NCBI RefSeq assembly: GCF_013401995.1
Contig: NZ_JACBJI010000002.1
Coordinates: 62,001 to 126,000, forward strand
Reading direction: 5' to 3'
From: Flavobacterium agri
GTDB lineage: Bacteria; Bacteroidota; Bacteroidia; Flavobacteriales; Flavobacteriaceae
Length of the DNA: 64,000 nucleotides
Part shown: piece by piece, positions 8,542-16,788 of the stretch
Position numbering within the stretch: position 1 is the stretch's first letter
How the letters are laid out: each line of letters begins with the position of its first letter
Notes under the pieces: model-generated
What the model was told of the DNA's origin: nothing
What the model saw: the letters and a program-made list of their open reading frames with translations, nothing else
The model's database searches: none
Program-made: the position numbers and the translations under genes

Positions 8542-10808
8542 TGTTCGTCGTTGTTGTTTTTCTTCTTTTTCTTTTGTGATTTTGCTGCCGAATTCGCGTC
8601 GGCCTGGGATTTCGCCGCTTCGTAATCCTCTTTTTTTCCGAGGTAATGGTAATCGAGCTGTTTCTTGACCAAATCGGCGTTCTTGACCTTTACGTATACT
8701 TCATCGCCAAGTTGGATCGTATTTTCTGAAACGGCTCCGACTAGCGCGTATTGCTTGTCGTCGAACGTGTAATAATCGTCCTTGATTTCACGGATGCGGC
8801 ACATTCCCTCACATTTGTTCTCGACGATTTCGACGTAGATTCCCCATTCGGTAACGCCCGAAATCACACCGAGGAAATCCTGATCCTGATGATCAGCCAT
8901 GTATTTTACCTGCATGTATTTCACCGAGTCGCGTTCGGCATTCGTGGCCAGGTTTTCCATGTTCGACGAATGCTCGCATTTTTCTTCGTACACTTCTTCG
9001 GATACCGATTTTCCGCCGTCGAGGTAATATTCCAGCAATCGGTGCGCCATCACGTCGGGATAACGTCGGATAGGCGAGGTGAAATGCGAATAATAATCGA
9101 ACGCAAGCCCGTAATGGCCTACGTTATGGACCGAATATTTAGCCTTGCTCATGCTTCGGATCGTAAGCGTATCGACCATGTTCTGTTCCTTTTTGCCGTG
9201 CACGTCTTCCAAAAGCTTGTTGAGCGATTTCGAAATATGCTGCTTGCTGCGGAAATCGATGCTGTAACCGAACCGCGAAATCACACCTTGAAGCCCGATC
9301 AATTTGTCTTCGTTCGGTTCGTCGTGGATGCGATAAATAAAAGTCTTCTTTTGTTTTCCGATGAATTCTGCGACTTTCTTGTTCGCCAAAAGCATGAATT
9401 CCTCGATCAGGTGATTCGAATCTTTCGCCTCTTTGAAATACACGCCAACCGGCTCGTCTTCTTCGTTGAGTTTGAATTTGACTTCGACTTTATCGAACGA
9501 AATTGCTCCGTCGGCCAATCGTTTGCGACGCATGATTTTGGCGAGCTCGTCAAGTTTGAGAACCGCTTCGGTCACATCGGCAGGCGCTTCATACGCTTGG
9601 CCTGTAAGCGAAATGTGTTCGGGAATCGAAGGCTTTTTGGTTTCGATGATATGTTGCGCTTCTTCATAAGCGAATCTCTGGTCCGAATAGATCACGGTGC
9701 GCCCGAACCATTGGTTGACCAGATTCGCTTTGTTATCGAGCTCGAAAATGGCCGAGAACGTATATTTCTCCTCATGCGGACGAAGCGAACACGCAAAATT
9801 CGACAAGACTTCGGGCAACATCGGTACGACACGATCGACCAAATAAACCGAAGTCGCACGGTTGTAGGCTTCATCGTCGAGAATCGTTCCTTCCTGCACA
9901 TAATGCGAAACATCGGCGATATGGATACCGATTTCGAAATTGCCGTTATCCAGTTTTTTGAACGACAGCGCATCGTCGAAATCTTTCGCATCACGCGGAT
10001 CGATCGTAAACGTCAATGTTTGACGCATGTCGCGGCGTTTGTCTATTTCTTGTTGCTGGATCGAAGTATCGAGTTTTTGTGCGTACACTTCGACTTCGAT
10101 CGGAAATTCGTACGGCAATCCGTATTCGGCCAAAATCGCATGGATTTCGGTGTCGTGTTCGCCCGGTTTCCCGAGTACTTTGATCACCGAACCGAAAGGA
10201 GAATCGGCGCGCTTAGGCCAATCTTCAATTTCTACAAGCACGACGTCACCGTTTTCAGCTTCGCCCCATTTTTCTTTGGGGATGAAGATATCGGTATACA
10301 TTTTCGGGTTCGCCGTAGAAACGAAAGCGAAATTCTTCTGGATGTCGATCACGCCTACGAATTGCGTCTTGGCGCGTTCGACGATCTCGACGACTTCACC
10401 TTCGGGGCGTTTGCCCTTTCTGCGGTTGTACACATACACCTGCACCGTATCGCCGTCTAAGGCTCGGTTGAGGTTGTTTGTAGGAATAAAGACATCTTCT
10501 TCGAACTCGTCGCAAATGAAAAAAGCCGTCTTGCGGCTGGTCATATCGATTTTTCCTTCGTAATAATCCTGGCTGATGGCCTTGACCAAATACTTTCCAG
10601 GTTCCGATTCCACTACTTTCTTTTGGGCGGCGAGCAGCTTTAGGTCACGGATGATCTCATTCCTGCTTTTGGTATCGTCTACTTCTAAAATAGCCGCTAT
10701 TTGTTTGTAATTGAATGCTTTATTTGAATTTCGGGCAAGGATTTTCAGGATCTTGTTCGAAAAATCCTTGGGTTTTCCCTTTCCCGGTTTATAGTGTTTT
10801 TTACTCAT
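8538..10808 (-). CDS. rnr: ribonuclease R
   Basis: 756 residues, within the usual range. Processive 3'-5' exoribonuclease that degrades structured RNA and takes part in rRNA quality control. Order: N-terminal helix-turn-helix-like part (about 15-75), cold-shock domains (about 80-240), RNB catalytic domain (about 255-590) with the metal-binding Asp cluster DPRDAKDFDDA near 273-283, S1 domain (about 640-720), and a Lys-rich tail (SQKKKKKNNN). First gene of an operon with the GIN-domain protein. Confidence 0.97.
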   Translation of the reverse strand: MSKKHYKPGKGKPKDFSNKILKILARNSNKAFNYKQIAAILEVDDTKSRNEIIRDLKLLAAQKKVVESEPGKYLVKAISQDYYEGKIDMTSRKTAFFICDEFEEDVFIPTNNLNRALDGDTVQVYVYNRRKGKRPEGEVVEIVERAKTQFVGVIDIQKNFAFVSTANPKMYTDIFIPKEKWGEAENGDVVLVEIEDWPKRADSPFGSVIKVLGKPGEHDTEIHAILAEYGLPYEFPIEVEVYAQKLDTSIQQQEIDKRRDMRQTLTFTIDPRDAKDFDDALSFKKLDNGNFEIGIHIADVSHYVQEGTILDDEAYNRATSVYLVDRVVPMLPEVLSNFACSLRPHEEKYTFSAIFELDNKANLVNQWFGRTVIYSDQRFAYEEAQHIIETKKPSIPEHISLTGQAYEAPADVTEAVLKLDELAKIMRRKRLADGAISFDKVEVKFKLNEEDEPVGVYFKEAKDSNHLIEEFMLLANKKVAEFIGKQKKTFIYRIHDEPNEDKLIGLQGVISRFGYSIDFRSKQHISKSLNKLLEDVHGKKEQNMVDTLTIRSMSKAKYSVHNVGHYGLAFDYYSHFTSPIRRYPDVMAHRLLEYYLDGGKSVSEEVYEEKCEHSSNMENLATNAERDSVKYMQVKYMADHQDQDFLGVISGVTEWGIYVEIVENKCEGMCRIREIKDDYYTFDDKQYALVGAVSENTIQLGDEVYVKVKNADLVKKQLDYHYLGKKEDYEAAKSQADANSAAKSQKKKKKNNNDEQ

Positions 10809-10955
10809 TGGTGTCTTAAAATATTAGGGGAAATTACGAAATACCGATTCGTTAAACCCGAACTCGGGAATTCTTTTAAATAAAATATAACTTTTTAAAA
10901 CCACATGGCCAAATCTAAAACTTCGTAACTTTAAGGAAGCCCAAAAACACCCATT

Positions 10956-11195
10956 ATGGAAAATTTCATCGTCATCGCCGTTTTCCAGTATACGCACGAG
11001 ATCGAAATCCTCAAACACAGGCTCGATCAGGAAGGCGTCACGTATTTTTTCGAGAACGAGGCCACGGCTTCGGTCGTACCTTTTTATTCTCTGGCGTTGG
11101 GCGGAATCAAACTCAAGATCCATCCGAACGATTCCGACATCGTCAACAACATCCTCGAAGAACTCAAAGGCGGGCATTCGCTTCGCATCGTCTGA
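10956..11195 (+). CDS. DUF2007 putative signal-transducing protein
   Basis: 79 residues, a single DUF2007 domain: FQYTHEIEILKHRLDQEGV, then a beta-rich middle and a C-terminal IxP-NDSDIVNNILEEL helix. This is a GlnB-like ferredoxin fold thought to bind small ligands or proteins. Monocistronic; upstream is a near-match -7 (TAACTTTA, 10926-10933). Role unknown. Confidence 0.82.
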   Translation: MENFIVIAVFQYTHEIEILKHRLDQEGVTYFFENEATASVVPFYSLALGGIKLKIHPNDSDIVNNILEELKGGHSLRIV

Positions 11196-11806
11196 AAACT
11201 CAAACCTTCCTTTCACTAATTACCAATCAGCGTTTTGCTCAAATCCCGAAAGTTTTCCACAACACTTAAAAACAAAAAATAAAAGGAGGGATTTTTAAAA
11301 ATATTTTTGATGGTTATTATGGGATGTTAATTGGTGGAATAAATTTTCAAGTGACGATTTTGAAACTTAGTTTTACTTTGTTGTAACAATTTGTTAACAT
11401 AGTATTTGACATCCAATTCGCTCATTTTGAAAGTTTTTTAGATTTTGATCAACAGTTGTTGACAATCGAAAATCGCATTCGGATGTCGATAATTCACATT
11501 GTCGGATGTTGTTGATATCCGTCGCTTTGGCCTTGAAAACTTTTCCAAAATTTCCCGAAACTTCATTTGGATTTTTCCTGTAGGTTTTTGATTGTAAAAA
11601 TTTAGATACATCCTCAAAAAATTTCTAAAATTCTTCTGTTTTGTTTTTAACAATCGATGTTAATTTAAGGTTATCTGAAAATGAGTGTGTTACGGATTTG
11701 GATTAACAATGCGATTTTCGATGTTGATTTTCGCAATCCGATCTTTCGCTAAACCGAACAATCCGCATTTAAAAGTATCTTTGCAGCACGAAACAACCTA
11801 TATAAA
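11196..11806. other. 611-base AT-rich gene-free region
   Basis: Largest non-coding gap in the window. It is rich in short words of the GTTGA/TTAACA type (for example near 11382-11400, 11450-11465, 11508-11520, 11650-11665 and 11702-11712) and has one DnaA-box-like TTTTCCACA at 11253-11261. The right end holds the rpiB promoter. No tRNA or convincing small gene was recognised; a 71-codon minus-strand frame at 11438-11653 has implausible composition. Confidence 0.55.
11776..11783 (+). promoter_or_regulatory. -7 element for rpiB
   Basis: TATCTTTG, a full TAnnTTTG match, 23 bases before the rpiB ATG. Confidence 0.55.
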
Positions 11807-12238
11807 ATGAAAATCTCCATCGGAAACGACCATGCAGGTCCCGACTATAAAAAAGCCATCGTCGAAAAACTAAAGGCGCTCGGGCACGAAGTAACGAATT
11901 ACGGCACAGATTCTACGGACAGTGTCGATTATCCGGATTTCGGCCATCCCGTAGCACAAGACGTAAGCGAAGGCAAAGCCGATTTCGGGATCGTGATCTG
12001 CGGAACCGGCAACGGAATCGCCATGTCGGCCAACCAACACAAGAACGTTCGCGCCGCCGTTTGCTGGACAAAAGAGATCGCCGATTTGTGCCGACGCCAT
12101 AACGACGCCAACATTTTGTCTGTACCGGCGCGCTACACCTCGGTTCCTCAAGCCGTTGAAATGGTAGAGCATTTCATCGCGACCGATTTCGAAGGCGGGC
12201 GTCACGCCAACCGTGTCAACAAAATAGCCTGCGTTTAA
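11807..12238 (+). CDS. rpiB: ribose-5-phosphate isomerase B
   Basis: 143 residues, the standard length. Interconverts ribose 5-phosphate and ribulose 5-phosphate in the pentose phosphate pathway, as a cytosolic dimer. Family residues are present: GNDHAG (D8, H9), YPDFGHPVA, the active-site Cys65 in ICGTGNGIAMSAN, and His98 in RRHNDANIL. Preceded by its own promoter; a hairpin repeat separates it from tex downstream. Confidence 0.97.
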   Translation: MKISIGNDHAGPDYKKAIVEKLKALGHEVTNYGTDSTDSVDYPDFGHPVAQDVSEGKADFGIVICGTGNGIAMSANQHKNVRAAVCWTKEIADLCRRHNDANILSVPARYTSVPQAVEMVEHFIATDFEGGRHANRVNKIACV

Positions 12239-12254
12239 AAGCTTAGAAAATTTA

Positions 12255-12310
12255 GCCGCGAATTTCACGAAGGACACAAATTATTGGTGTTTATTCGTGA
12301 AATTCGTGGC
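12255..12310. repeat. 56-base palindromic element with 17-bp arms
   Basis: Left arm 12255-12271 (GCCGCGAATTTCACGAA) pairs with right arm 12294-12310 (TTCGTGAAATTCGTGGC) over 17 bp with one G-T pair; the loop contains ACAC/GTGT. It resembles the GCCACGAATT..AATTCGTGGC palindromes I recall as scattered intergenic repeats in flavobacterial genomes. It ends 15 bases before the tex start. Confidence 0.75.
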
Positions 12311-12325
12311 TTCTTATTTAGTATT

Positions 12326-14449
12326 ATGACCAACATCGAATTCATTTCCCAACACGTTTCGGCTGCGGCCAAAAGCATCCAGAATGTCGTCCAACTTTTG
12401 TCTGAAGACTGCACGATCCCGTTCATTTCGCGCTATAGGAAAGACATGACCGGAAATTTGGATGAGGTCGTGATCGAAAATATCGCCAAAGCCAATACCT
12501 CGTACGAAGCAATCGTGAAAAGGAAGGAAGCCATCGTCAAATCGATTACCGAACAAAATGCGATGACGCCCGAACTTGCCAAAAAAATCGAGTCGAGCTT
12601 CGATTTGAATGAGTTGGAAGATTACTATCTGCCGTTCAAAAAGAAGAAAAAAACCAAAGCCGATACCGCTCGCGAGAACGGGCTCGAACCGCTTGCCAAG
12701 ATCATCATGGCACAAAACACGGACGACGTCGATTATATCGCCTCGAAATACCTCAATAAAAATGTAACCAACGAAGACGAGGCTTTGCAAGGTGCGCGCG
12801 ACATCATAGCCGAGTGGGTAAGTGAGAATATCTACATCCGGAAAACGTTGAGACGTATTTTTCAACGCAAAGCAGAGATTTCGACCAAAGTCGTCAAAAC
12901 CAAAAAAGACGACGAAGCCGCGAGGAAATTCAGCCAGTATTTCGACTGGAAGGAAAATTTGGCCAAAGCGCCGGCTCATCGCTTGCTTGCGATGTTGCGC
13001 GCTGAAAACGAAGGCTTCATCAAACTCAGCGTCGACATAGACAAGGACGAAGCGCTCGACATGATGGAAAATTCGATCATAAAAAACAACCGCGATACCG
13101 CAATCCATCTCGAAAAAGCCATTTCCGACAGTTACAAACGTTTGCTCGAACCGGCCATTTCCAACGAAGCTTTATCGGAAGCCAAAGCCAAAGCCGATGC
13201 GAATTCGATAGGCGTTTTCGCTACGAATCTGGGGCAGTTGCTGCTTGCGCCGCCTTTGGGAGAAAAACGAATCCTGGCGATCGATCCGGGTTTTAAAAGC
13301 GGATGTAAAGTCGTGTGCCTCGACGAGAAAGGTGACCTTTTGTACAATGAGACGATTTTTCCGCATGCGCCCCAAAACGACACGGCGATCGCGATGAAAA
13401 AAATCCGTTCGATGGTGAATGCTTATAAGGTCGACGCGATTTCGATCGGAAACGGAACGGCGTCGCGCGAAACCGAATTCTTCATCAAAAAGATAGCGTT
13501 CGACAAACCGATCCAGGTTTTTGTGGTCAGCGAGGCCGGCGCGTCGGTGTATTCGGCATCGAAAATCGCAAGGGACGAATTCCCGAGTTACGATGTGACG
13601 GTTCGCGGTGCGGTTTCCATCGGAAGACGACTTTCGGATCCGTTGGCCGAATTGGTAAAAATCGACCCGAAAGCGATCGGCGTAGGCCAGTACCAACACG
13701 ACGTAGACCAGACCAAACTCAAGGAAGAATTGGATACCGTTGTCGTGAGATGCGTGAATTCCGTCGGGATCAATCTCAATACGGCGAGCAAATCGCTGCT
13801 TTCTTACGTGAGCGGAATCGGGGAGAAGCTCGCCGAGAACATCGTGAATTACCGATCCGAAAATGGGCCGTTCCAAGACCGCAAGGAACTCAAGAAAGTG
13901 CCTCGTTTGGGTGAAAAAGCATTCCAGCAAGGCGCGGCTTTCGTAAGGATTTCAGGCGCAAAAAACCCGCTCGATAATTCGGCTGTGCATCCAGAGGCCT
14001 ATCCGATCGTTGAAAAAATGGCGAAGGATTTGAAGATTTCGGTTTCGGAACTCGTCGCCAACAAAGAGAAAACAGCGTTGATAAAGCCCGAAAATTACGT
14101 GACCGGACAAATCGGAATATTGGGTTTGAAAGACATCATAAAAGAGCTTGAAAAACCGGGACTCGACCCGAGAAAAGCCGCTAAGGTGTTCGAATTCGAT
14201 TCGACCGTGAAATCGATCAAGGATTTGCGTTCGGGAATGGTTTTGCCCGGAATCGTGAACAACATCACCAATTTCGGGTGTTTCGTCGACATCGGGATCA
14301 AGGAAAGCGGCCTTGTGCATATTTCCCAATTGAAAGATGGTTTCGTGTCGGATGTGAATGAAGTCGTGAAACTGCATCAGCATGTGCAAGTAAAAGTCGT
14401 TGAGGTCGATGAAGACAGGAAACGGATACAATTGACGATGGTTATCTAA
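12326..14449 (+). CDS. tex: Tex family S1 RNA-binding protein
   Basis: 707 residues from ATG 12326; the in-frame ATG at 12284 would place codons through the palindromic element. Tex is a conserved nucleic-acid-binding factor linked to transcription. Order: N-terminal helical domain (about 1-320), YqgF/RNase H-like fold (ILAIDPGFKSGCKVV, about 320-450), helix-hairpin-helix units (SYVSGIGEKLAENIV and VPRLGEKAFQQ, about 490-560), and the S1 domain at the C-terminus (GMVLPGIVNNITNFGCFVDI, about 635-705). It ends almost directly after the S1 fold. Confidence 0.95.
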   Translation: MTNIEFISQHVSAAAKSIQNVVQLLSEDCTIPFISRYRKDMTGNLDEVVIENIAKANTSYEAIVKRKEAIVKSITEQNAMTPELAKKIESSFDLNELEDYYLPFKKKKKTKADTARENGLEPLAKIIMAQNTDDVDYIASKYLNKNVTNEDEALQGARDIIAEWVSENIYIRKTLRRIFQRKAEISTKVVKTKKDDEAARKFSQYFDWKENLAKAPAHRLLAMLRAENEGFIKLSVDIDKDEALDMMENSIIKNNRDTAIHLEKAISDSYKRLLEPAISNEALSEAKAKADANSIGVFATNLGQLLLAPPLGEKRILAIDPGFKSGCKVVCLDEKGDLLYNETIFPHAPQNDTAIAMKKIRSMVNAYKVDAISIGNGTASRETEFFIKKIAFDKPIQVFVVSEAGASVYSASKIARDEFPSYDVTVRGAVSIGRRLSDPLAELVKIDPKAIGVGQYQHDVDQTKLKEELDTVVVRCVNSVGINLNTASKSLLSYVSGIGEKLAENIVNYRSENGPFQDRKELKKVPRLGEKAFQQGAAFVRISGAKNPLDNSAVHPEAYPIVEKMAKDLKISVSELVANKEKTALIKPENYVTGQIGILGLKDIIKELEKPGLDPRKAAKVFEFDSTVKSIKDLRSGMVLPGIVNNITNFGCFVDIGIKESGLVHISQLKDGFVSDVNEVVKLHQHVQVKVVEVDEDRKRIQLTMVI

Positions 14450-14526
14450 AATCGTTTCTTGACGTCGGGAATTGAATCCAATGATTGAAAATCTGTTTTC
14501 AAATCCGGATTTTCCTAATTTTAACC

Positions 14527-15156
14527 ATGCCCGAAAAAAACCTCCAACTCGAACGCTTGGTTTTCTTTTGCGATGCGATCGTTGCCATCGCGATTACGCT
14601 TTTGGTGCTCGATATCAAGATTGATTCCACGCCGAGCGGGCATTTGACATTTCACGATCTGTTTGGCCAATGGAAGCATTTATTGACGTTCTTCCTGTCT
14701 TTTTTCAACATCGCGAATTTTTGGAAAGTGCATCATTCGTTTTTTTCGTACATCAAGAAAATAGACGAACGACTGTTGTGGATCAATATCATGTGGCTGC
14801 TATTCATCGCGATTTTGCCGTTCACGACTTCGTTGGTAAGTGAATTTTTACACGATGAAGCCGCTATTTTCGCCTATAGTTCGAACATCCTATTGATTGC
14901 GACATTCCAGAATTTGATTTGGGATTACACCGAAAAACAACCTGGTTTTCGAAAGGAAGAAGAGCTTGATCCCGAATTAAGCAAGCGCTTCACGGTATAT
15001 TGCAATCTCGACATGATCAATTCGGCTATCGGCGTGGCGGTGTCGTTTTTCTTTCCGGTATTGGCGTTCGTTATTCTTTTCACGAAATTCCCGACGATAA
15101 TTTTCGCGAGATTCTACTATTTGAAAGAGCACAAAAAAATCCGTCGCGACGGATAG
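14527..15156 (+). CDS. TMEM175/DUF1211 family potassium-channel-like protein
   Basis: 209 residues from ATG 14527 (MPEKNLQLERL); upstream in-frame codons lack family character. Six hydrophobic segments. The first helix carries RLVFFCDAIVAIAITLLVLD, matching the TMEM175 hallmark RxxxFSDxxxAIxxTLLVL except that the usual Ser of FSD is Cys here. Bacterial TMEM175 forms tetrameric K+ channels. No partner gene. Confidence 0.85.
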   Translation: MPEKNLQLERLVFFCDAIVAIAITLLVLDIKIDSTPSGHLTFHDLFGQWKHLLTFFLSFFNIANFWKVHHSFFSYIKKIDERLLWINIMWLLFIAILPFTTSLVSEFLHDEAAIFAYSSNILLIATFQNLIWDYTEKQPGFRKEEELDPELSKRFTVYCNLDMINSAIGVAVSFFFPVLAFVILFTKFPTIIFARFYYLKEHKKIRRDG

Positions 15157-15166
15157 TGTAAATTAT

Positions 15167-15198
15167 AAACCTCAAAGGTTTTCAAAACCTTTGGGTTT
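15167..15198. repeat. copy 1 of AAACCTCAAAGG palindrome
   Basis: Near-perfect palindrome centred at 15183; arms AAACCTCAAAGGTTTT and AAAACCTTTGGGTTT (one base missing in the right arm). 27 bases (15167-15193) are identical to 58244-58270. Lies between convergent TMEM175 and tatA genes, where it could act as a terminator. Confidence 0.8.
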
Positions 15199-15201
15199 CC
15201 C

Positions 15202-15229
15202 ATAAAAAAATCCCGGCCTAAACCGGGAT
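15202..15229 (-). terminator. terminator of tatA
   Basis: Perfect 7-bp stem ATCCCGG (15210-15216) with CCGGGAT (15223-15229), loop CCTAAA, followed on the minus strand by seven T. Begins five bases past the tatA stop. Confidence 0.85.
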
Positions 15230-15233
15230 CCTA

Positions 15234-15416
15234 TTATTCTTCGCTTTTAGTCTCTTCTTTTTTCTTTTCGGCTGGAGAGTCGTCTTTAGCTGCATTTTTG
15301 AATTCCTTAACGCCGGAACCCAATCCTTTCATTAATTCCGGAATCTTCTTGCCTCCAAAAAGCAAAAGGATTACCGCAATGATCAAAATCCATTCTGTTA
15401 CTCCAAATTTTCCCAT
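15234..15416 (-). CDS. tatA: twin-arginine translocase subunit TatA/E
   Basis: 60 residues from ATG 15416; upstream codons would put a second hydrophobic stretch ahead of the family start. One membrane helix ([20 protein letters not shown], about 8-27), the FGGKKIPEL hinge, an amphipathic helix ([15 protein letters not shown]) and an acidic/basic tail. Forms the Tat protein-conducting channel for folded proteins in the inner membrane. tatC is not in the window. Confidence 0.93.
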   Translation of the reverse strand: MGKFGVTEWILIIAVILLLFGGKKIPELMKGLGSGVKEFKNAAKDDSPAEKKKEETKSEE

Positions 15417-15454
15417 GGTATTGTGTTTAAGCCGAAGCAATTGAAATATAACGG

Positions 15455-15462
15455 CAAAGATA
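15455..15462 (-). promoter_or_regulatory. -7 element for tatA
   Basis: Minus-strand TATCTTTG, 38 bases upstream of the tatA ATG, back to back with the promoter of the M23 peptidase gene. Confidence 0.5.
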
Positions 15463-15554
15463 GTCGAAAAATGCATTCGCCCATTTAAGCTTTTGGCAAA
15501 TATTTAGGATTGCCGGTCTCTTTATTTACGGAATAACAAAGGCCTTGGTTTTCC

Positions 15555-15562
15555 TATATTTG
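15555..15562 (+). promoter_or_regulatory. -7 element for the M23 peptidase operon
   Basis: TATATTTG, 14 bases before the ATG of the peptidase gene. Confidence 0.5.
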
Positions 15563-15576
15563 TACAAAGCGACGAC

Positions 15577-16443
15577 ATGGCTCAAAAACGGCACAAACGC
15601 AAAAAAATCGCCAAAAAACTCTTCACCAAAAACCGTTTGGTCATTTTGAACGAAGACACGTTCGAGGAGATTTTCTCGTTGCGGCTCACGCTTATGAACG
15701 TTTTCGTCGTGGCCACGATTGGTGCGGTCGCGATCATTTTCGTGACGACGTATATCATCGCTTTTACGCCTTTGCGCGAGTATATTCCGGGTTACGCATC
15801 TTCCGAACTCAAGAAAAACGCGACCGAACTCGCGCTCAAATCCGATTCATTGCAAGTTGCGCTTACCAAGAACGAGGCTTATATCCGATCGATAAAACGC
15901 ATTTTGACAGGCGATTTGGATTATGCCAAGCTTTCTAAAGATTCGATCATCGCCGCCGGAATGGAAATACCCGAAGGCCAGATCACCGCATCCGAAGAAG
16001 AAAACCAACTGCGCGATGAGGTCGCCAAGGAAGACAAATACAACTTGTTCGAAAAAGCGACCCCAAAGACGAGCGTCGTGCTTTTTGCGCCCGTAAAAGG
16101 CAGCGTGACCGATAAGTTCAACGCAAGGCAAAAACATTACGCGGTCGATATCGCCGTTCCCAAAAACACGCCGATAAAAGCCGTTCTCAACGGGAACGTG
16201 ATTTTCGCCGAATGGACGCCGTCGAACGGGAATTGCGTGATCGTGCGTCACAACAACGGATTCATTTCGGTTTACAAACACGCGGCCGAAATGACTGTGG
16301 AAGAAGGCGATGTCGTCAAAACCGGAGAAGTCGTGGCGCTCGCGGGTTCGACCGGACAGGAATCGACCGGAATCCATCTGCATTTCGAACTTTGGAAAGA
16401 CGGTTATCCGATCGATCCCGAACAATTCATATCTTTTGAATGA
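15577..16443 (+). CDS. M23 (LytM-type) peptidase, membrane anchored
   Basis: 288 residues. A basic N-terminus, one membrane helix (about 40-63), a periplasmic linker with coiled-coil character (about 75-150), then the M23 domain (about 165-285). Zinc ligands: HYAVD (about 188-192) for the HxxxD motif and HLHFE (about 269-273) for HxH. Predicted to cleave or regulate cleavage of peptidoglycan cross-bridges. First gene of a compact operon with SdpI (four-base overlap) and GH3. Confidence 0.93.
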   Translation: MAQKRHKRKKIAKKLFTKNRLVILNEDTFEEIFSLRLTLMNVFVVATIGAVAIIFVTTYIIAFTPLREYIPGYASSELKKNATELALKSDSLQVALTKNEAYIRSIKRILTGDLDYAKLSKDSIIAAGMEIPEGQITASEEENQLRDEVAKEDKYNLFEKATPKTSVVLFAPVKGSVTDKFNARQKHYAVDIAVPKNTPIKAVLNGNVIFAEWTPSNGNCVIVRHNNGFISVYKHAAEMTVEEGDVVKTGEVVALAGSTGQESTGIHLHFELWKDGYPIDPEQFISFE

Positions 16444-16787
16444 TGGAAAACATAATGGATGGTTTCGTTTGTATTCTGTGCGGCATCGTGTTCGTGGTTG
16501 CGGCCGCGTTCATGCTGGTTTTTCCGCCGAAAAAAATCAACGATTTCTACGGATATCGAACCAACACCTCTAAAAAATCCCAGGACAGATGGGACTTTTC
16601 CCAGAAATTTTCGGCTTGGAGAATGATCGAAGCGGGACTTTTCCTCATTTTGGTTTCGATTGCTTTGGATTATGCCGACTTTACCGAAACCGCAAGCGTG
16701 CTCATCGGCATCGGATTGCTGCTCGCGAGTTGCGTTTACATGATTTTTAGAACCGAATCTGCTCTGAAAAAGAAATTCCCGAATTAA
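16440..16787 (+). CDS. SdpI family membrane protein
   Basis: 115 residues with three to four membrane helices. The signature KINDFYGYRTNTSKKSQDRW (about 32-51) matches the INxxxGYRTxxS..xxW motif of SdpI/YfhL. SdpI gives immunity to a toxin in Bacillus; in Bacteroidota the role is unknown. Start overlaps the peptidase stop (ATGA); a second ATG follows immediately. Confidence 0.85.
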   Translation: MMENIMDGFVCILCGIVFVVAAAFMLVFPPKKINDFYGYRTNTSKKSQDRWDFSQKFSAWRMIEAGLFLILVSIALDYADFTETASVLIGIGLLLASCVYMIFRTESALKKKFPN

Positions 16788-16788
16788 T

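Noticed and set aside
8751-10460. 569-codon plus-strand frame opposite rnr
   Set aside because: Composition (Phe, Arg, Val and Ile rich) mirrors a reversed coding strand; rnr matches a full conserved family.
11438-11653. 71-codon minus-strand reading frame
   Set aside because: Composition is driven by AT-rich DNA (runs of Lys, Asn, Phe), with no hydrophobic core or family resemblance, and it lies in a non-coding gap.
11196-11806. Chromosomal replication origin
   Set aside because: Only one imperfect DnaA box (TTTTCCACA) was seen, with no dnaA, dnaN, gidA or rpmH nearby. The repeated words do not match the DnaA-box consensus.
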